From positions 124,001 through 188,000 of the forward strand of contig WHVA01000180.1 in the NCBI GenBank assembly GCA_015179125.1: a stretch of 64,000 bases of DNA, read 5' to 3'. Positions within the stretch are counted from its first letter, which is position 1; each line of letters opens with the position of its first letter. This document shows positions 31,052 to 43,402 of the stretch, in pieces. This DNA comes from Gautieria morchelliformis (taxonomy: Eukaryota; Basidiomycota; Agaricomycetes; Gomphales; Gomphaceae). Both the position numbers and the translations under genes were made by a program. The notes beneath the pieces are model-generated. The model did no database searches, was not told the DNA's origin, and saw only the letters and a list, made by a program, of their open reading frames with translations.

Positions 31052-33307
31052 CTACAGGGGTAAACACTCATCAGTACTCTTCTTTTCCTGCTTAATATCC
31101 AATACACTATCACCAGAGACCACACTCTCATGATCAACAACCTCTCCACATGCATTAGCTTCCCTTGGTGTGACTGGAGACCTTCTGGGGCAGCACATTG
31201 CACTAGCAAGAAGAGCGTTGAACCATCTCCAAAACATCAAGGCATCAAGAAATTCCTGAGATAGCAGCTCCAGCTATGGAATTACTATAACAAAAATGCT
31301 CACCTTGCTTGTGCCAAAGATAAGAAAGGCAATGAGAGGGGCTATGACAGTTGGAGCTCATGAGTACTAGTACGGTCACTATACCATGATTACGGCCAAA
31401 ACGCACTTGCGGCTTGCAGCATGTCGTCCCATACTCTACTATGGCCACTAATGACAGTGATTCCCAGGGTGTTAAGCATAGTTGCCAAATAGGCTCTTTT
31501 GTGTTGGCAAGTCCATATGTAGCCGAGGGGATATCCATGCAAATGATCAGAGACAGGACACAGAGTCAGCATATGGGGAAAGGGAACATACACAGCCGCC
31601 ACAAGGCGATACGCGCAAAATGTGACGACACGAAAGGCAACAGAGAGTGATATTTGAAGTCCGTTGTCTCCAGTCCGTCGGAAAAACCGCCAATGGCGGT
31701 GCAGAATGCGGATGGTGCAGACTTTGAGAACAATCAGCGATGTGGCACAACTAGAATCCACTTACCATCAAAGATGACAGTGACAATCAAGATGGCAAGC
31801 AATACCGTGTACTGGGCAATAAGGCTGTGGAGGTCATAGTCAGTTTGCAAAGTCTAGACGAAGGCATGGAAAGTACTCACAAGGCGTACCGAGAGGTAGG
31901 GCTGTGGAGGTCGTAGTTGGTTTGCAAAGTCTAGATGAAGGCATGGAAAGTGCTCACAGGGTGGGCTCATCAAATAACATACAATAATAATTCGTCTGCC
32001 AGGCAAATAATCTTGTAGCTGGACCCTGAAAATAGATAAAAAATCAGAGGAGGCTTAGCCGTAGAAGCAATGAGGTCTGACCAAGTTAATGCTAGCGCCG
32101 AGAGCCGGCAATGAGAACGCCAGTAGAGCCATGTAAGGCGCTGCTAGAAGCTGTTGTAGTGAGGAAAGGTTCATAAATACAAATGACAGGCGATGACAAA
32201 TGAGATCTACCGTAGCTCTCGTCCATTGAATTTGTCTGGGACTACGAGGCCCATGGATAGCAGCTCTGAAATCCAACCAAAGCTATGTGTGTCTGAGTTG
32301 TGTACTCGTCACGGCGATAGAAGAACACAGCTACCTGAACAATCAATGCACACATGGCTGTATCCGTCATCGCCTGAGCTCCGGAGACAAGTGCCGCCTG
32401 GTTCAAGCACTCCTGCTCGGAGTGGATGAATGGAAGATGGATCCCAGAAATTGAACTTGCTGGTCCCAAACGGTATAGTCTGCCGTATCCCGTAGTGAAG
32501 TGCTGCGACCTGAGATACGACAAGCATTTGACTCACCCGAGAGAGAAAGTTATGCTGGAAAATATCCACGTGAAGCAAAGGTTAAGAAATGTAAGATCCC
32601 GTTGGGCCGTTTTCGAAAAGATAGAGAAAAGGAGGAGGATGGGAAGCCCAATGTGACCGCCGATTATCTGCAGCGCACGGTATATGGCCTGCTGTTGCCT
32701 CAGCTCTGCAAAAGATCCGGACTAAGGAGATGAAGAGGGCAACCAGGCAATTAATGGGTTTCACACACGTTCATCTAGTCGATTGATACCGTCCAGGATA
32801 GCCGAGGCATTCGGTGTGAGCAGGAGTTGCACACTGATAGCACTGTGGCCATCAAAACGGCACAAGGCTCTTTGCTCTAGTACAATCAAATGTCAGAGGC
32901 TTCTGCAAAGTGGCAATTTGCGACCGACGACGTTACGGTTGAGGTTATATTGCAAAATGGCCCACCTCTCATCATCTTCTCCAAAATACCAGCATGGTGA
33001 AACCGCAATCCCCAGGATTTCGTCGTTCGAACAGCAGTTTCCAAACCCAAGGCATGGCTTCGCGGGTAACTGCTGCAGTTGGCACTTCATTGCTGGTTCG
33101 TACTTTCAATTGAGTTTCCACTGCAAGTGAACAGTTCACCTGTAACGCCATCGTTCCATTGGGAAGGGGGGCGGACAATGGAATGTAATTGTTACTGACT
33201 GGACGCAGATATAAGTTCTCCGTGCAAGATCTCGAACTAAGTATTGTACTTATGCTTGAGCATGTGGCAGCAGAGACGAAGAGTAGAAGCAGAGCAATCC
33301 CGAGCAT
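31052..33307 (-). CDS. Orphan 7TM receptor-like protein, copy G
   Basis: Starts at 33307 (MLGIALLLLFVSAATCSS, signal peptide) and follows the gene B exon plan. The short ectodomain (CQLQQLPAKPCLGFGNCC, SNDEIL) is followed by LCRFDGHSAISVQLLLTP, TM1 (IIGGHIGLPILLLFSIF), TM2 (LNLCFTWIFSSITFSLG), the TM3 exon (YRLGPASSISGIHLPF), TM4 (YMALLAFSLPALGASINL), YYCMLFDEPTL, TM5 (VLLAILIVTVIFD), TM6 (AFRVVTFCAYRLVAAVYV), TM7 (PLIAFLIFGTSK) and the tail FWRWFNALLASAM to the stop at 31052. With introns placed as in B, no frame break was found. It probably acts at the plasma membrane as a receptor-like protein; no ligand can be named. Intron 9 carries a duplicated segment. A TATA-like CTTATAG lies about 60 nt upstream (33366-33372). 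Confidence 0.72.
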
Positions 33308-33365
33308 TGTCACCAGCACGGAGAGAAAAATTAAAGTAGAAGAGTTGATTGCGCACACAATTTCT

Positions 33366-33372
33366 GCTATAA
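33366..33372 (-). promoter_or_regulatory. TATA-like box of 7TM gene G
   Basis: CTTATAG on the minus strand, about 60 nt upstream of the start codon, at the place of CTTATAA in B, F and H. The longer upstream block of the other copies is not evident here. Confidence 0.4.
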
Positions 33373-33399
33373 GAGTGAGATGATAATTTACCTCAGTGG

Positions 33400-35424
33400 A
33401 GGTAGAAGGCTGTTATACACACTGGTCTCAGTTGGGCTTGTTGAAACTTATAAGTGACGATTAACCGATCGCTGCCCCTTGTTCTTTTCATGACCAATCA
33501 TCAACGCCTCAGGTGGCAGGTCCCAAAGTAGAAGTGAGGTGACAACGCAAGTTACACCAGGCATAATCGAACATTGACGTTTCGGTGAGTACCGCAGGCA
33601 CAGCCTCTGAGTCCTTGGCAACTGAACACTCTTCCTTGCTCGCCCTCATCAATTCTTCTGGCCCTGTCTATCATGCACTCCGCATAGTAGTCCTTATGCC
33701 TCCTTTGCCACTTCCTTAGTCCCCCCGGACGCGCTAGACTGTATATACAGTGTTGACGACCTCGATCTACCCCCCCACCACATCCACTCGCACACGGGCG
33801 TCCGCACCCTGGATGGTTATACAGAACTTCCCTAAGGCCACCAACATACTAGCATTTTCATTAACATGACTGCTCACCGTTTATCAATCTCCGAACCGAT
33901 AAGACCCATACAACCACTTCTGCTCTGGCTCCTCACCATTTACAGTAATCCACATACTTCTTCTGGGCTCTGCATACCCCCTGTTCGGATACTCAAGCTT
34001 TCTCAAGGGGGGGCGAGCTGTCCGATGAGGCTAGGGGTCGATGAGTGCGCATCAGGCAGGTTCGGTTGCGTCCCAGGATATGTAAGGACCAAGAGTAGCA
34101 ACTTTGGCGTCCTTGTGTGCTTGCTAACTGCTGGGATAAACAGCATAGGATAGTACACAGTGTGCTTAGTATCCTATGCTGCTTATCCTGGCCCGAAGCT
34201 CCCAAACGCGCACTTTACCTCACTCGGACTCGCGTGTAACAGCTCCCAATACCAGCTTCTACGTTCTGTCCGACTACCGCATCCCTAGTCGTGGTCGCGT
34301 ATACTGTGGGATCTGCGCAGCGAAACGTACGACGATGGCTATCCGCATGCTCGTTATTGTGCGCTAGCAGTTGCATCCGTCATGCAATTAGTGAACGGTG
34401 CGCTTTAGGATGCGGGTGTGAGGAAGACGCATGAAGGCGCGGTGTGGGTATCCTAACTAGGCTGGTCACCACGTGCCCGTGGAAAGCGAGCTTCCGGGGT
34501 CATGCGTGGCAACGCCGTCATCGTGCGCAATATTGTTTGGTCTGGTATCGTATGATCATATGTGCCCGGCAGCATGTACGGTGTAAGTAGTTCGGTGGAG
34601 GCGACGAGTCCCCCCGTGACCCAAAGTGTAGATGTCTGCATTGAACATAAAAATGCCAGAATGTCATGTAACTACCTGCAGGGGACAGCGCTGACGGGAA
34701 AACCTTGATTCGCTGCAGAAACCATGGGACCGCGGGGCATTGCTGTCACCGAGGAAACAAAATGCCGCGGCCGCTCAATATATGCACAGTACTCGTAATT
34801 AATGATTCCTCTGCTCAGCATTCGTTCGACCGTCGAACACTGACGTGTAAGTAGTTCGTTTAAAATATTACTTCGATAGAAGACGCACGACATTACGACA
34901 TGCTTGAGACTCGGAGGCCAAGAATCAGGCGCAGTATTTAGATCAGATAACTCTAAGCATCCAGCGTCTGCAGTACAACTTGTCAGTAGTGCTGATCATA
35001 GCGACCGATGCATAAGTATGCCCAATTTACTTGTGCGAATGGGAGCTGAGGTTAGGAGGCTGTGTAAGTATGAGCGCTCTTGGCCCTGCCAGAGTCGAAT
35101 ACTGTTCCTTCCGAGATTTCACCTAGTATAGCGTGGTGCGGACGGCCGTCACGTTTAATATCATGATATTCTTGGTCCGGGACGGCATTACCACTCGTCC
35201 CTTTCATTTACAATAGATCAACTGTTAACTATGGGGCTTAACCCTGGGAAAAGATTGTCCTCGAGGAGCTTCTTGGTGACCTGCCTTGTGGAGAGGTGTA
35301 GGAAGCGACGCTAGTTGTTGTGATTCGAGGGGTACGTGTCCTTTTTACGAGAGAATCAACGCGAGTCGCCGCATAGGGAAGAAAAGAATGACGATGATTA
35401 GGAACGACACAATGATAGGCGAAT
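33400..35424. other. Intergenic region between 7TM G and LINE 1
   Basis: No supported gene. It includes a strong hairpin at 34131-34191. Its right end (about 35375-35424) is the continuation of the duplicated block of gene H, matching 25320-25385. Confidence 0.4.
34131..34191. repeat. Hairpin, about 25-bp arms
   Basis: Left arm CTGGGATAAACAGCATAGGA continues TAGTA. The right arm mirrors it as TAGTATCCTATGCTGCTTAT then CCTGG, with about 11 nt between. Three mismatches or fewer per arm. Could be a foldback element or an RNA/DNA cruciform; nothing decides between them. Confidence 0.6.
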
Positions 35425-35436
35425 AAAGTTTCTCGC
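35425..35436 (+). repeat. Target-site duplication of LINE 1, left copy
   Basis: AAAGTTTCTCGC. The right copy GTTTCTCGC starts at 41438, directly after the poly(A); the leading As merge with the tail. Confidence 0.8.
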
Positions 35437-35585
35437 GGCGGACTTTCTCACGCTAACCACATCCACCAAAATACTCCAAACTCATTTTCTCGAACACACA
35501 CTACATAAAGCGATAGCTAGAGACCACCTAGCGATCGTCGTACAGAGTAGACAAGCTTCTCCAAAAAGAAGCAAACAAAAAGACC

Positions 35586-37313
35586 ATGCCGAGCACCACA
35601 GACCCGGCGATGCCTGCCACGTCACAAGGCCAGGGGACCCGAACCAGAGCATCGAACCAACCTGCTCACTCAAGGAGCAAGGCGGAACTGCTTACGGACC
35701 CTAGCTCATCCATACGGAGCAAAGAAAATGCACGAGCGTTCCTCGACAGGAACGGCTTCCTTCCCAAAGACGACACGCCATCGCTCGAACAGATCGGCTA
35801 TGTTTTGCTGTCCATAGCACACAGCCCAGGCGCGAAACTGGTACAGGAAGGGGCAAGGGCGGTCGCGATGGTCCTAATGGACAGCGCAGCAAAAAGCACG
35901 GCGGACACAACGGCGCAGTATGTCGAAAAGAGTCTGGCCGCTGTCTTCGACAGGCTAAGCGACGTGGCCAACACCGCCAAGGAAGCTACGGTGACGCTGA
36001 GGACAATGGCAGAGCAGGCACAGAAGGTGGTGGGAGAGGCGAGCGAGGCACACCGCATGCGAGAGGAAGGTGCAGGAGGGGCAACAACGGCAGGCACAAC
36101 ATACGCGGCGGCCCTACGGGGCAACGTCCCACGATCCCACCCAAGCAACCTAGCAAAAGCAAAAGCAAGGGAGTGCCAAGTGCTGATTGATAAGGAGCCC
36201 AGCGCGGAACAAAACACGTTAGCAACACTATCAGAGTGGGAGATAGTTACCAAGGCTAACGAAGCCGTGGCCCCACTCGGGGAACTCAAAGGAGACACAG
36301 AGGTAATTTTCATCGTGGCCAAAATACTAATGAACGGGGGAGTTGTACTAGATCTCAGCAAGCCGCAAGGAGCGAAGTGGATCCAAGTGCATAGGGAGGT
36401 GTTCATAGAGAAGTTCAGCGGCACATCCGTGGTGAAAGACAGAGCAGTATCCGTGCTTGTGGAGTATGTACCGATCAACCACTCACCTGAAGCTCTAGCA
36501 GAACACAGGAAAATCGAACGAGATTCCAAAATACCGGCTGACAGCCTTGTGGCGACTCGATGGATAAAGCCCACCCATAGACGAACGGAAGGTCAACGGT
36601 CGGCGCACCTGATAGCGAGATTCGCCACCACTGAGGCGGCCAATATAGCTATCAGGGACGGGATGATAGTGGCGGGGAAGCGAGTGTGGGCGAGGAGGAT
36701 GAGACGCAAGCCCCGCCGCTGCCTCAAATGCCAAAGATACAATGCGAGGCACATGCCGGCGGAATGCGAAGGACAGGAGACATGCGGCACATGCGGGAAT
36801 AGCCATAAGATGACAGAGTGTGACATGACCGATCCGACGCAGTTCAAGTGCGTGAGCTGCAACACCCAGGGGCACGCATCGTGGGATCGCACGTGTCCTA
36901 GCTTCAGGGCAGCCTGCCAGATGGTAGAGAGGACTGACGCCGAATACACGTACAAGTACTTCCCCGGAGACGAGCCCTGGACGTGGGAACAGCAGGGGCT
37001 GGGGGGACAAGCGGAAGACGCTGGGGAGCTCTTCAAGCAAGCCAACATACGGCAGCAGACAATGCAGCAGCTCCACACCCAGGAACGGGTGGGGCATGGA
37101 GAGGAAACACATTTGAGCGAGGGCGAGACCGATCAAGAAGGAGCAACCCCAGGATTGGCCACAACGACAGGGGATGGGAGAGACAAGGCTCCAGGCAAAG
37201 GACTCTCGACGACTATGGAATTGGAAGCGAACAAACAACCCGGCAATACCACGACAACTACGACTACAACAACAACATTAACCCATACCGGGAATGAGCG
37301 ACAACACCAATGA
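35586..37313 (+). CDS. LINE 1 ORF1 (gag-like RNA-binding protein)
   Basis: 575 residues, open throughout. The N-terminal half is Ala/Glu-rich with helical, coiled-coil-like stretches (about residues 80-160). A central region ends in a basic RRMRRKPRR patch (about 370-380). Three CCHC-type knuckles follow at about 379-445 (CLKCQRYNARHMPAEC, CGTCGNSHKMTEC, CVSCNTQGHASWDRTC). The C-terminal tail is Gly/Thr-rich and ends in a Thr run. In related LINEs this protein coats the element RNA in the ribonucleoprotein particle. Homologous to the broken ORF1 of copy 2 at about 51600-53386. Confidence 0.88.
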   Translation: MPSTTDPAMPATSQGQGTRTRASNQPAHSRSKAELLTDPSSSIRSKENARAFLDRNGFLPKDDTPSLEQIGYVLLSIAHSPGAKLVQEGARAVAMVLMDSAAKSTADTTAQYVEKSLAAVFDRLSDVANTAKEATVTLRTMAEQAQKVVGEASEAHRMREEGAGGATTAGTTYAAALRGNVPRSHPSNLAKAKARECQVLIDKEPSAEQNTLATLSEWEIVTKANEAVAPLGELKGDTEVIFIVAKILMNGGVVLDLSKPQGAKWIQVHREVFIEKFSGTSVVKDRAVSVLVEYVPINHSPEALAEHRKIERDSKIPADSLVATRWIKPTHRRTEGQRSAHLIARFATTEAANIAIRDGMIVAGKRVWARRMRRKPRRCLKCQRYNARHMPAECEGQETCGTCGNSHKMTECDMTDPTQFKCVSCNTQGHASWDRTCPSFRAACQMVERTDAEYTYKYFPGDEPWTWEQQGLGGQAEDAGELFKQANIRQQTMQQLHTQERVGHGEETHLSEGETDQEGATPGLATTTGDGRDKAPGKGLSTTMELEANKQPGNTTTTTTTTTTLTHTGNERQHQ

Positions 37314-40300
37314 AACAAAATACTTGCGCGTCAGACAACAGAATGCCAACAAATCACTTACTGCCACGGCCGACATTCTCCAACGGTGCTCCCCAGAAAA
37401 ATACGACATCCTCACGCTGCAAGAACCATATATCGACTTCCTAGGGAACACCAGGGCCACCCCTCATTGGTATACGATATACCCGAAAACGCATTACCTG
37501 GATAAGGAGAAGCGCACGAGAGCAATGATCCTTGTAAGCAAAAGGATAGCGACAAGCGAATGGACGGCGCTGGATGTGGGCACGCCTGACATAACAGCGA
37601 TAAAGCTCAGAACGGGCGCAGGTACAGTAATAATATACAACATCTATTGCGACTGCACGAACGCTGACAGCATACACAACATGCGGAGGCACTTACAGGA
37701 TCAAGCACGGCGGAACGACGACACGCAGGAAGACATCGCTGGAATGCTGTGGGTCGGCGACTTCAACAGACATCACCCACAGTGGGATGACATGTGGAAC
37801 TCGCACCTGTTCACAAGGCACAACCTCGACGCAGCTCAGCTGCTGATCGACCTCACCGTTGAGCGCGACCTACAGATGATGCTACCAAGAAGCATACCCA
37901 CACTAACAGTGATGTCTACAGGCAACCAAACAAGAACCGACAACGTATTCTTGTCTGCATCTATGGCCGAGACGCTAATCAGCTGCACATCGATCCCAGA
38001 AGAACAGCCAGCAAAAAGCGACCACTATCCGATAGACACGATATTAGACACGAGCACAGCAGAGACAGAAGAAATGCCGAAACCCAACTTCCGACAAGTT
38101 GACTGGAAAGAATTCAACAAGGAGCTTGCGGACAGACTCAGAAACGACATCGCGGAGCCCACCCCGACTGACGTGAGAGAATTCAATCGCAACCTAGGAG
38201 CCCTCACCACGGCGATCCTGTATTTAGTAGAGGAATTGATACCCAAGACTAAGCCCTCGCCTTATATGAAGCGATGGTGGTCACTAGAGCTAACGTGACT
38301 TCGGACAGAAACCAGAAGGCTAGGACGGCGATCCTATGCAAACAGGAGGCACGGTGCACACGAGACACACGAGAGGTACAAGACCGCCAGAAACAGATAC
38401 GCGAGCGCCATAGAGAAGTCGAAAAGGGAACATTGGGAGGACTTCTTGGAGGGCATAGACCAAAAGACCGTGTGGACAGCGCACAAATACACAGCAGCTG
38501 AACCGTCGGATGGTGGAAGGGCCAGAGTGCCGGTGCTCACAGCCAAACACGATGACGGCACCAAATGGGTAGCCAGCACCAACGAGCAAAAAGCCGCAAT
38601 GCTTTACGACACATTCTTTCCGGAGTTCGGCCCAACAAATGAAAACACCTCGACCGACGGCTTGTACCCTCCAGAAGCGTTCCCGTTTACCCACATCACC
38701 GACGAGCAGATCCGAAGGGCAATAGCTAAGCTGAACCCCTTTAAAGCTCCGGGCATGAACGGAATACCTAATGTACTAATCAAGCAGTGTGCAGACACGT
38801 TGATCAGCTACTTAGGCCCTCTGTTCAGGGCCACGTTCACTCTCGCGACATACCCTGATCAATGGCGAGACTCGGTCACACGGGTACTGCGAAAACCAGC
38901 AAAAACAGATTACGCAGCCCCAGGAGCATATCGCCCGATAGCACTGCTCGACACAATTGGAAAGGTCCTCTCATCTTGCGTGGCAGAAGACCTAGTAAAG
39001 ATGACAGAACTCAAACGCCTGCTGCCCAGCAACCACTTTGGGTGCAGACCGGGCCGCACTGCTACTGACGCGATACACTACATGGTCAGCGCAGCGAAGG
39101 ACGCGTGGAGACGGGGGAAAGTCCTAGGCCTTCTCTTTCTGGACATCAAAGGCGCGTTCCCTAGTATCACATTAGACAGGCTGATACACAATATGAGACT
39201 GAGAGGGATCCCCCAAGAATATACCAGCTGGATCAGGAGGAAAGTCGAGGGGAGGCGAACCACGATGAGCTTCGACGACTTCACTACACCAATGATGGAG
39301 GTCAGAAGAGGCATGGATCAGGGGTGGCCGCTTTCGGCGATCGCGTATCAGTACTACAACGGGGACCTCCTTGAGGTGGTATGCACGGCGAGAGGGGAAG
39401 ATGCGGTCGGGTTTGTAGATGACACCACGATACTAGCAGAAGGGAAGAGCCTGCAAGAAGCGTTTAACAAGCTAGCCGACATAATGACGAGAGATGAGGG
39501 AGCGCTGACATGGGCACACACGCATAAGTGCCAATTTGCCGTCGACAAGTTTGGACTGATGGGACTCACCAGGAAAAGAGAGAGGGACCCATCAGCGGAC
39601 AAAAAGACAAAGCCCATAGCACGACCGTCGATCAAAATAGGCCAGCACACGATTTAGCCAACCACGACGCACAAGTTCTTGGGAGTGCTACTCGACCAAG
39701 AGCTCAGGTTCAAAGACCACACCAACTATGCGCTGGCCAAGGGGGAGAGGTTTATCAACCAGTACAAGAGGTTGGCAAAACCGTCCAAAGGAACCGCGGC
39801 CAAACACATGTGAAGATACTATCTAGCGGTAGCTGTACCCAGAATGCTTTATGCCGCTGACGTGTTTCTTGTCCCAGGCTTGGAAAGAAGCAAGGGCACG
39901 AAAGGTTTCATAAACAAGCTTGCCAGGGTTCAACGACAAGCTGCGGTATTCATCACCGGTGCCATGAGATCTACCACTAACGACCTGCTAGATGCCCACG
40001 CGAACCTACTACCGTTCCACCTCCTAGTATCCAAAGTCATCCACAGAGCCGCCACACGCATGGTATGCCTGCCAGAAGCCCACCTGCTCGCACCGAGGAT
40101 CCGAAGAGCAGCCAAAAGGTACGTCAAGCGGCACCGCGCCCCCCTCCATGAAATACTGCATGCGTATGGACTCGACCCGGACCGTATGGAGAAAATACAG
40201 CCGGTCGTGCTCGGTCCCAAATGGGAGCCCGCTTTCAAGATCAGGATCCCAAGTGATAAGGAACAGGCGATCGAGGAAGTCAGGATCGACAGCGCAGACA

Positions 40301-41212
40301 TCAAAATATTTTCGGACGGCTCATGTATTGATGGGGGGGTCGGCACGGCAGCAATACTATACAACAAGGGTATAGAGACAAAGGTAGTGCGACTATACCT
40401 AGGACCAGAGGAGGAACACACGGTGTTCGAGGCGGAGCTGGTGGGGGCAGCATTAGGAGCAAAACTGCTGAACGAAGAGAGACAAACAAGATACATGATC
40501 GCGGCCGACAATCAAGCAGCGATACAGACGACGAGGCGAGAGAGTTCAATATCTGGGCAATATCTGGTCAACGCGCTGCATCGACAGATAGAGGGAGTGG
40601 TCGCCCGACGGGCAAAGACCGAAGTCATAATGAGAAAGGGCGGACGCGGAGGCCAAAAGAGCGGCGAGGGGAGAGTCCAGCCAGGAGCAATGCATACCCA
40701 TAGAGTGCAGGGGGCGATTGCCGGCGAGCAAATCAGCGGAGCTGCAGAGACATCAGAGGGAGCTCAGAGGACAGGCGAAGGCAACATTTGCTAAGTCCCC
40801 GCACGCAGCTATCACACACAGAACAGACCCCTCACTACCATCTGCAGCGTTTGCCAGACTCACAGAAAGAATGCCGCGCAAGCACGCGATGCTGCTAGTA
40901 CAGCTCAGGACAGGGCACATAGCGTTGAACAAGCACTTAGCAAAGATCGGCAAGGCGCCATCACCCAAGTGCCCGGCATGCAGAAGGGCCGATGAAACGG
41001 TACACCACTACCTGTTCAGATGTCCAAGCTATGCAAAACAGAGGGAAGCACTCAAACGAGAGCTACGCAGAGAAGCAGACTCGACGAGAGTCCTACTGGC
41101 CAGACCCAAGGTGATGAAATCGCTGTTCAGTTACATCCAAGCCACGAGGAGGTTCGAGGAGAGGTTCGGTGATCTAACTCTAAGGGAAGAGACAGGCGGG
41201 AATGGTGAATGA
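37294..41212 (+). pseudogene. LINE 1 ORF2 (endonuclease-RT-RNase H), damaged
   Basis: An APE-type endonuclease (LTLQEPYIDFLG, GDFNRHHPQWDD, SDHYPIDTI) covers about 37300-38060. The reverse transcriptase (LNPFKAPGMNGIPN, YRPIALLDTIGK, LDIKGAFPSI, GFVDDTT) covers about 38700-39500. RNase H (FSDGSCIDGGVGTAA, EAELVGAALGAKLL, AADNQAAIQTT) covers about 40300-40560, and a terminal zinc finger is CPACRRADETVHHYLFRC. Lesions: TGA at 38296, TAG at 39655 and TGA at 39811, all in one frame, and a deletion of about 35-45 bp near 40633. The deletion removes the WVPGHEGIAGNE-type RNase H motif seen in copy 2 and shifts the frame. The overlap with ORF1 (stop inside the ORF2 start region) suggests reinitiation or frameshift translation, as known in related LINEs. 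Confidence 0.85.
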
Positions 41213-41404
41213 CAAGGAGGCAGAGAGCACACTGGAGGAGCGAAGAAGAATTCCCCCCGCCCACACAGGCACGGACAGGCTCAGGGCTTCGCCCAAGAGC
41301 GCAAGTAGAGATCGAGAAACATAGGACAGATAGAGACAAATTGCGACTGGCGATATGTATACCTTGTCTTACATAGGGCTCTGCCCCAAAAGACAATAAA
41401 TTGG

Positions 41405-41443
<39 letters not shown>

Positions 41444-41459
41444 CGCCTTATATGGACGC

Positions 41460-43110
41460 GTATGAGCCAACGTAGAAACTTTTAAATTTTGCTAAATTTC
41501 GATCTTGGCGTCGCATACCCGGTGATAATCGCCCGTATCCAGGGAGGTGGCGCCGGATGGGAGCTGCATAGACTTGAGATGTTGCGTTCGGTTTGGATTG
41601 GTTGGGACATGTATATCGGATGACGCGAGCACAATGTATTTTTATACGACGTGAGTCTCACGCGTTAAATTCATTTACAACACACACGTGTGCACGTGAC
41701 GTGCACGTGCAAGAAAGCCTCGGCCACACTTGCCTCGCCCCACACGTCCGCCCTCACTCGCCCTTCGCATCTCCTTCCTACCTAGCTGTCCTGCACACCC
41801 TCACCAGCCAGTTTGTCACGGCTGCTGCTATACAATTTATGCGCTCAGCCTTTCCACGGGCCTGCCAGTCTAGTGAGGAATCACGCACGGACGACTCACT
41901 TCCCACTCCTCTGGCCGACGCACTCAACTACTCACTTACATATTCTCAGCCCGTTAGCATCCCGCTACCCACACGGTGATGGAAGATACGGTACTCGTCC
42001 CAGGGTCCTGCACCTCTCTCTCTCTCTGGGTTGGGTCGGATGGGGATATCTCCTGAGTAAAGACAATAAATAACCCCACTGCTTGCAGCAGATTATTCGC
42101 AAATGCATAGGGCTTCGGTTCTCGCCGCTCAAAATCCACGTCCTGTATGCTGCTGGTCGTGTTACGAATGGGGTTACTCAGCAGTTACGGATACTTTGAC
42201 CTTCCTGTGTCACAAATTGCCGGCTGTCGCTGGACTACATCATATACAGGGTGGATGACCATGTGCTCTGCAGGGCCGTCGTGAAATCTTTGTGAGGCGT
42301 GGGGTATGGAGCGGTGCCGGGATGGGTTCTAGGAAACTGGACGAGTGCCGCTTTATGTGCGGCACTCGGTACGTGCTCGTTTCCGTTCCTTTGTTATAAT
42401 CTCATGTATCGCGGGTGCGATGCTTGGTTTTTGTTTTCCTGTAACTGTGCTTTAACGGTGCTTCAATACACTACTAGAGTTACTCTAAAACCAACGAGAA
42501 AATTTAAAAATAAAATAACAATTTAGCCAGCATGTTGCTGCTATTGCTTGTGTACATCTTCGGATCCTAAGCCGCCTTACTTCGTTTACTCTCGTCCACC
42601 ATAGAAAATCGATTGTCCACAGGCAATACACTCTCACGGAAATATCCCATAGCAGACCCCGCCAGTGGCTAGCTGCTTTGCACACAATAGACTGTTATAT
42701 AACCGCCTGGTCCGCCATTTTCTTCCCCCCTGTTATTGCCCTCATCTCTTAGTTCACGATTCCCTATGACGTTGCCATCTGATTCGAGTTCTTCGGTTCC
42801 CTCCTCCATCTCGCACTCAGTCCTACTCGCTCTCGCAGACAGGCCCTCCCTTCCGCGAGCGGCTGCATAAATGTAGCACTAGCCACCTTTCGTTCGCATC
42901 TGCCCAGGTCGCGCTCTCCTCATCGCATCCGCCAAGTAAGCACCTGGCCAGTTGAAAACAGTGCGCAGCAGAGCAACAATCAAGGGATGCAAGCGCAAGC
43001 ACAAACCCAGTCATGTTCAGACAGGCAGGAAAATGCTAAAGAGTGATTCCCGCCCGCCGCTCTCCCTGACGTCTTGCCGGCAAGATGTTTATGATTTCTA
43101 TCGATTGGAT
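41460..43110 (-). repeat. Downstream module M, copy 3 (inverted)
   Basis: Lies 3' of gene H. Matches 23560-25240 in reverse order (CCTCGCCCCACACGTCCGCC, TCCTACCTAGCTGTCCTGCA, SLPTPLADAL reading at about 41900, AGTGCCGC). Its far end at 41522-41567 holds the ATAATCGCCCGTATCC block seen upstream of gene B, pointing back towards gene H. Confidence 0.6.
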
Positions 43111-43402
43111 TTGATTATCAGGTTATTCTCTGGCGTATGCTCCCTCTGCTACTCTTTTGACTCAGCCACCCTCTAGTAACTGCCTTGAATAGAAGCTCGC
43201 TGCTTCCCCTAGGATCCTAACGGTGGGCCAGAACTTGCATAAGTCACGAATCTATGACAATGAAACCCGAAAGTTGCCATTGAAGTCCAGATATGTGCGG
43301 CGACACAGATATATAAGGCAGAACACAGAATACAAGATGAGACTAAACTGATAGCACACGTGGTGACCGTAACAACTTGTCAAAGCCAATTGAAAAGAAA
43401 AA

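Larger units (their letters stand above)
35437..41437 (+). mobile_element. Full-length Tad-like LINE, copy 1, 6.0 kb
   Basis: Runs from the GGCGGACTTTCTCACGC 5' end to a 28-nt poly(A) (41410-41437), between 9-12-bp direct repeats. It has a 149-nt 5' UTR, ORF1, an ORF2 overlapping ORF1 by 20 nt, and a 3' UTR with CTTACATAGGGCTCTGCCCC. The uninterrupted target survives near 25300. The intact termini, long tail and open ORF1 suggest a relatively young insertion, although ORF2 is damaged. Confidence 0.9.

Noticed and set aside
35798-36574. 258-codon frame on the minus strand
   Set aside because: Shadow of LINE 1 ORF1 on the other strand.
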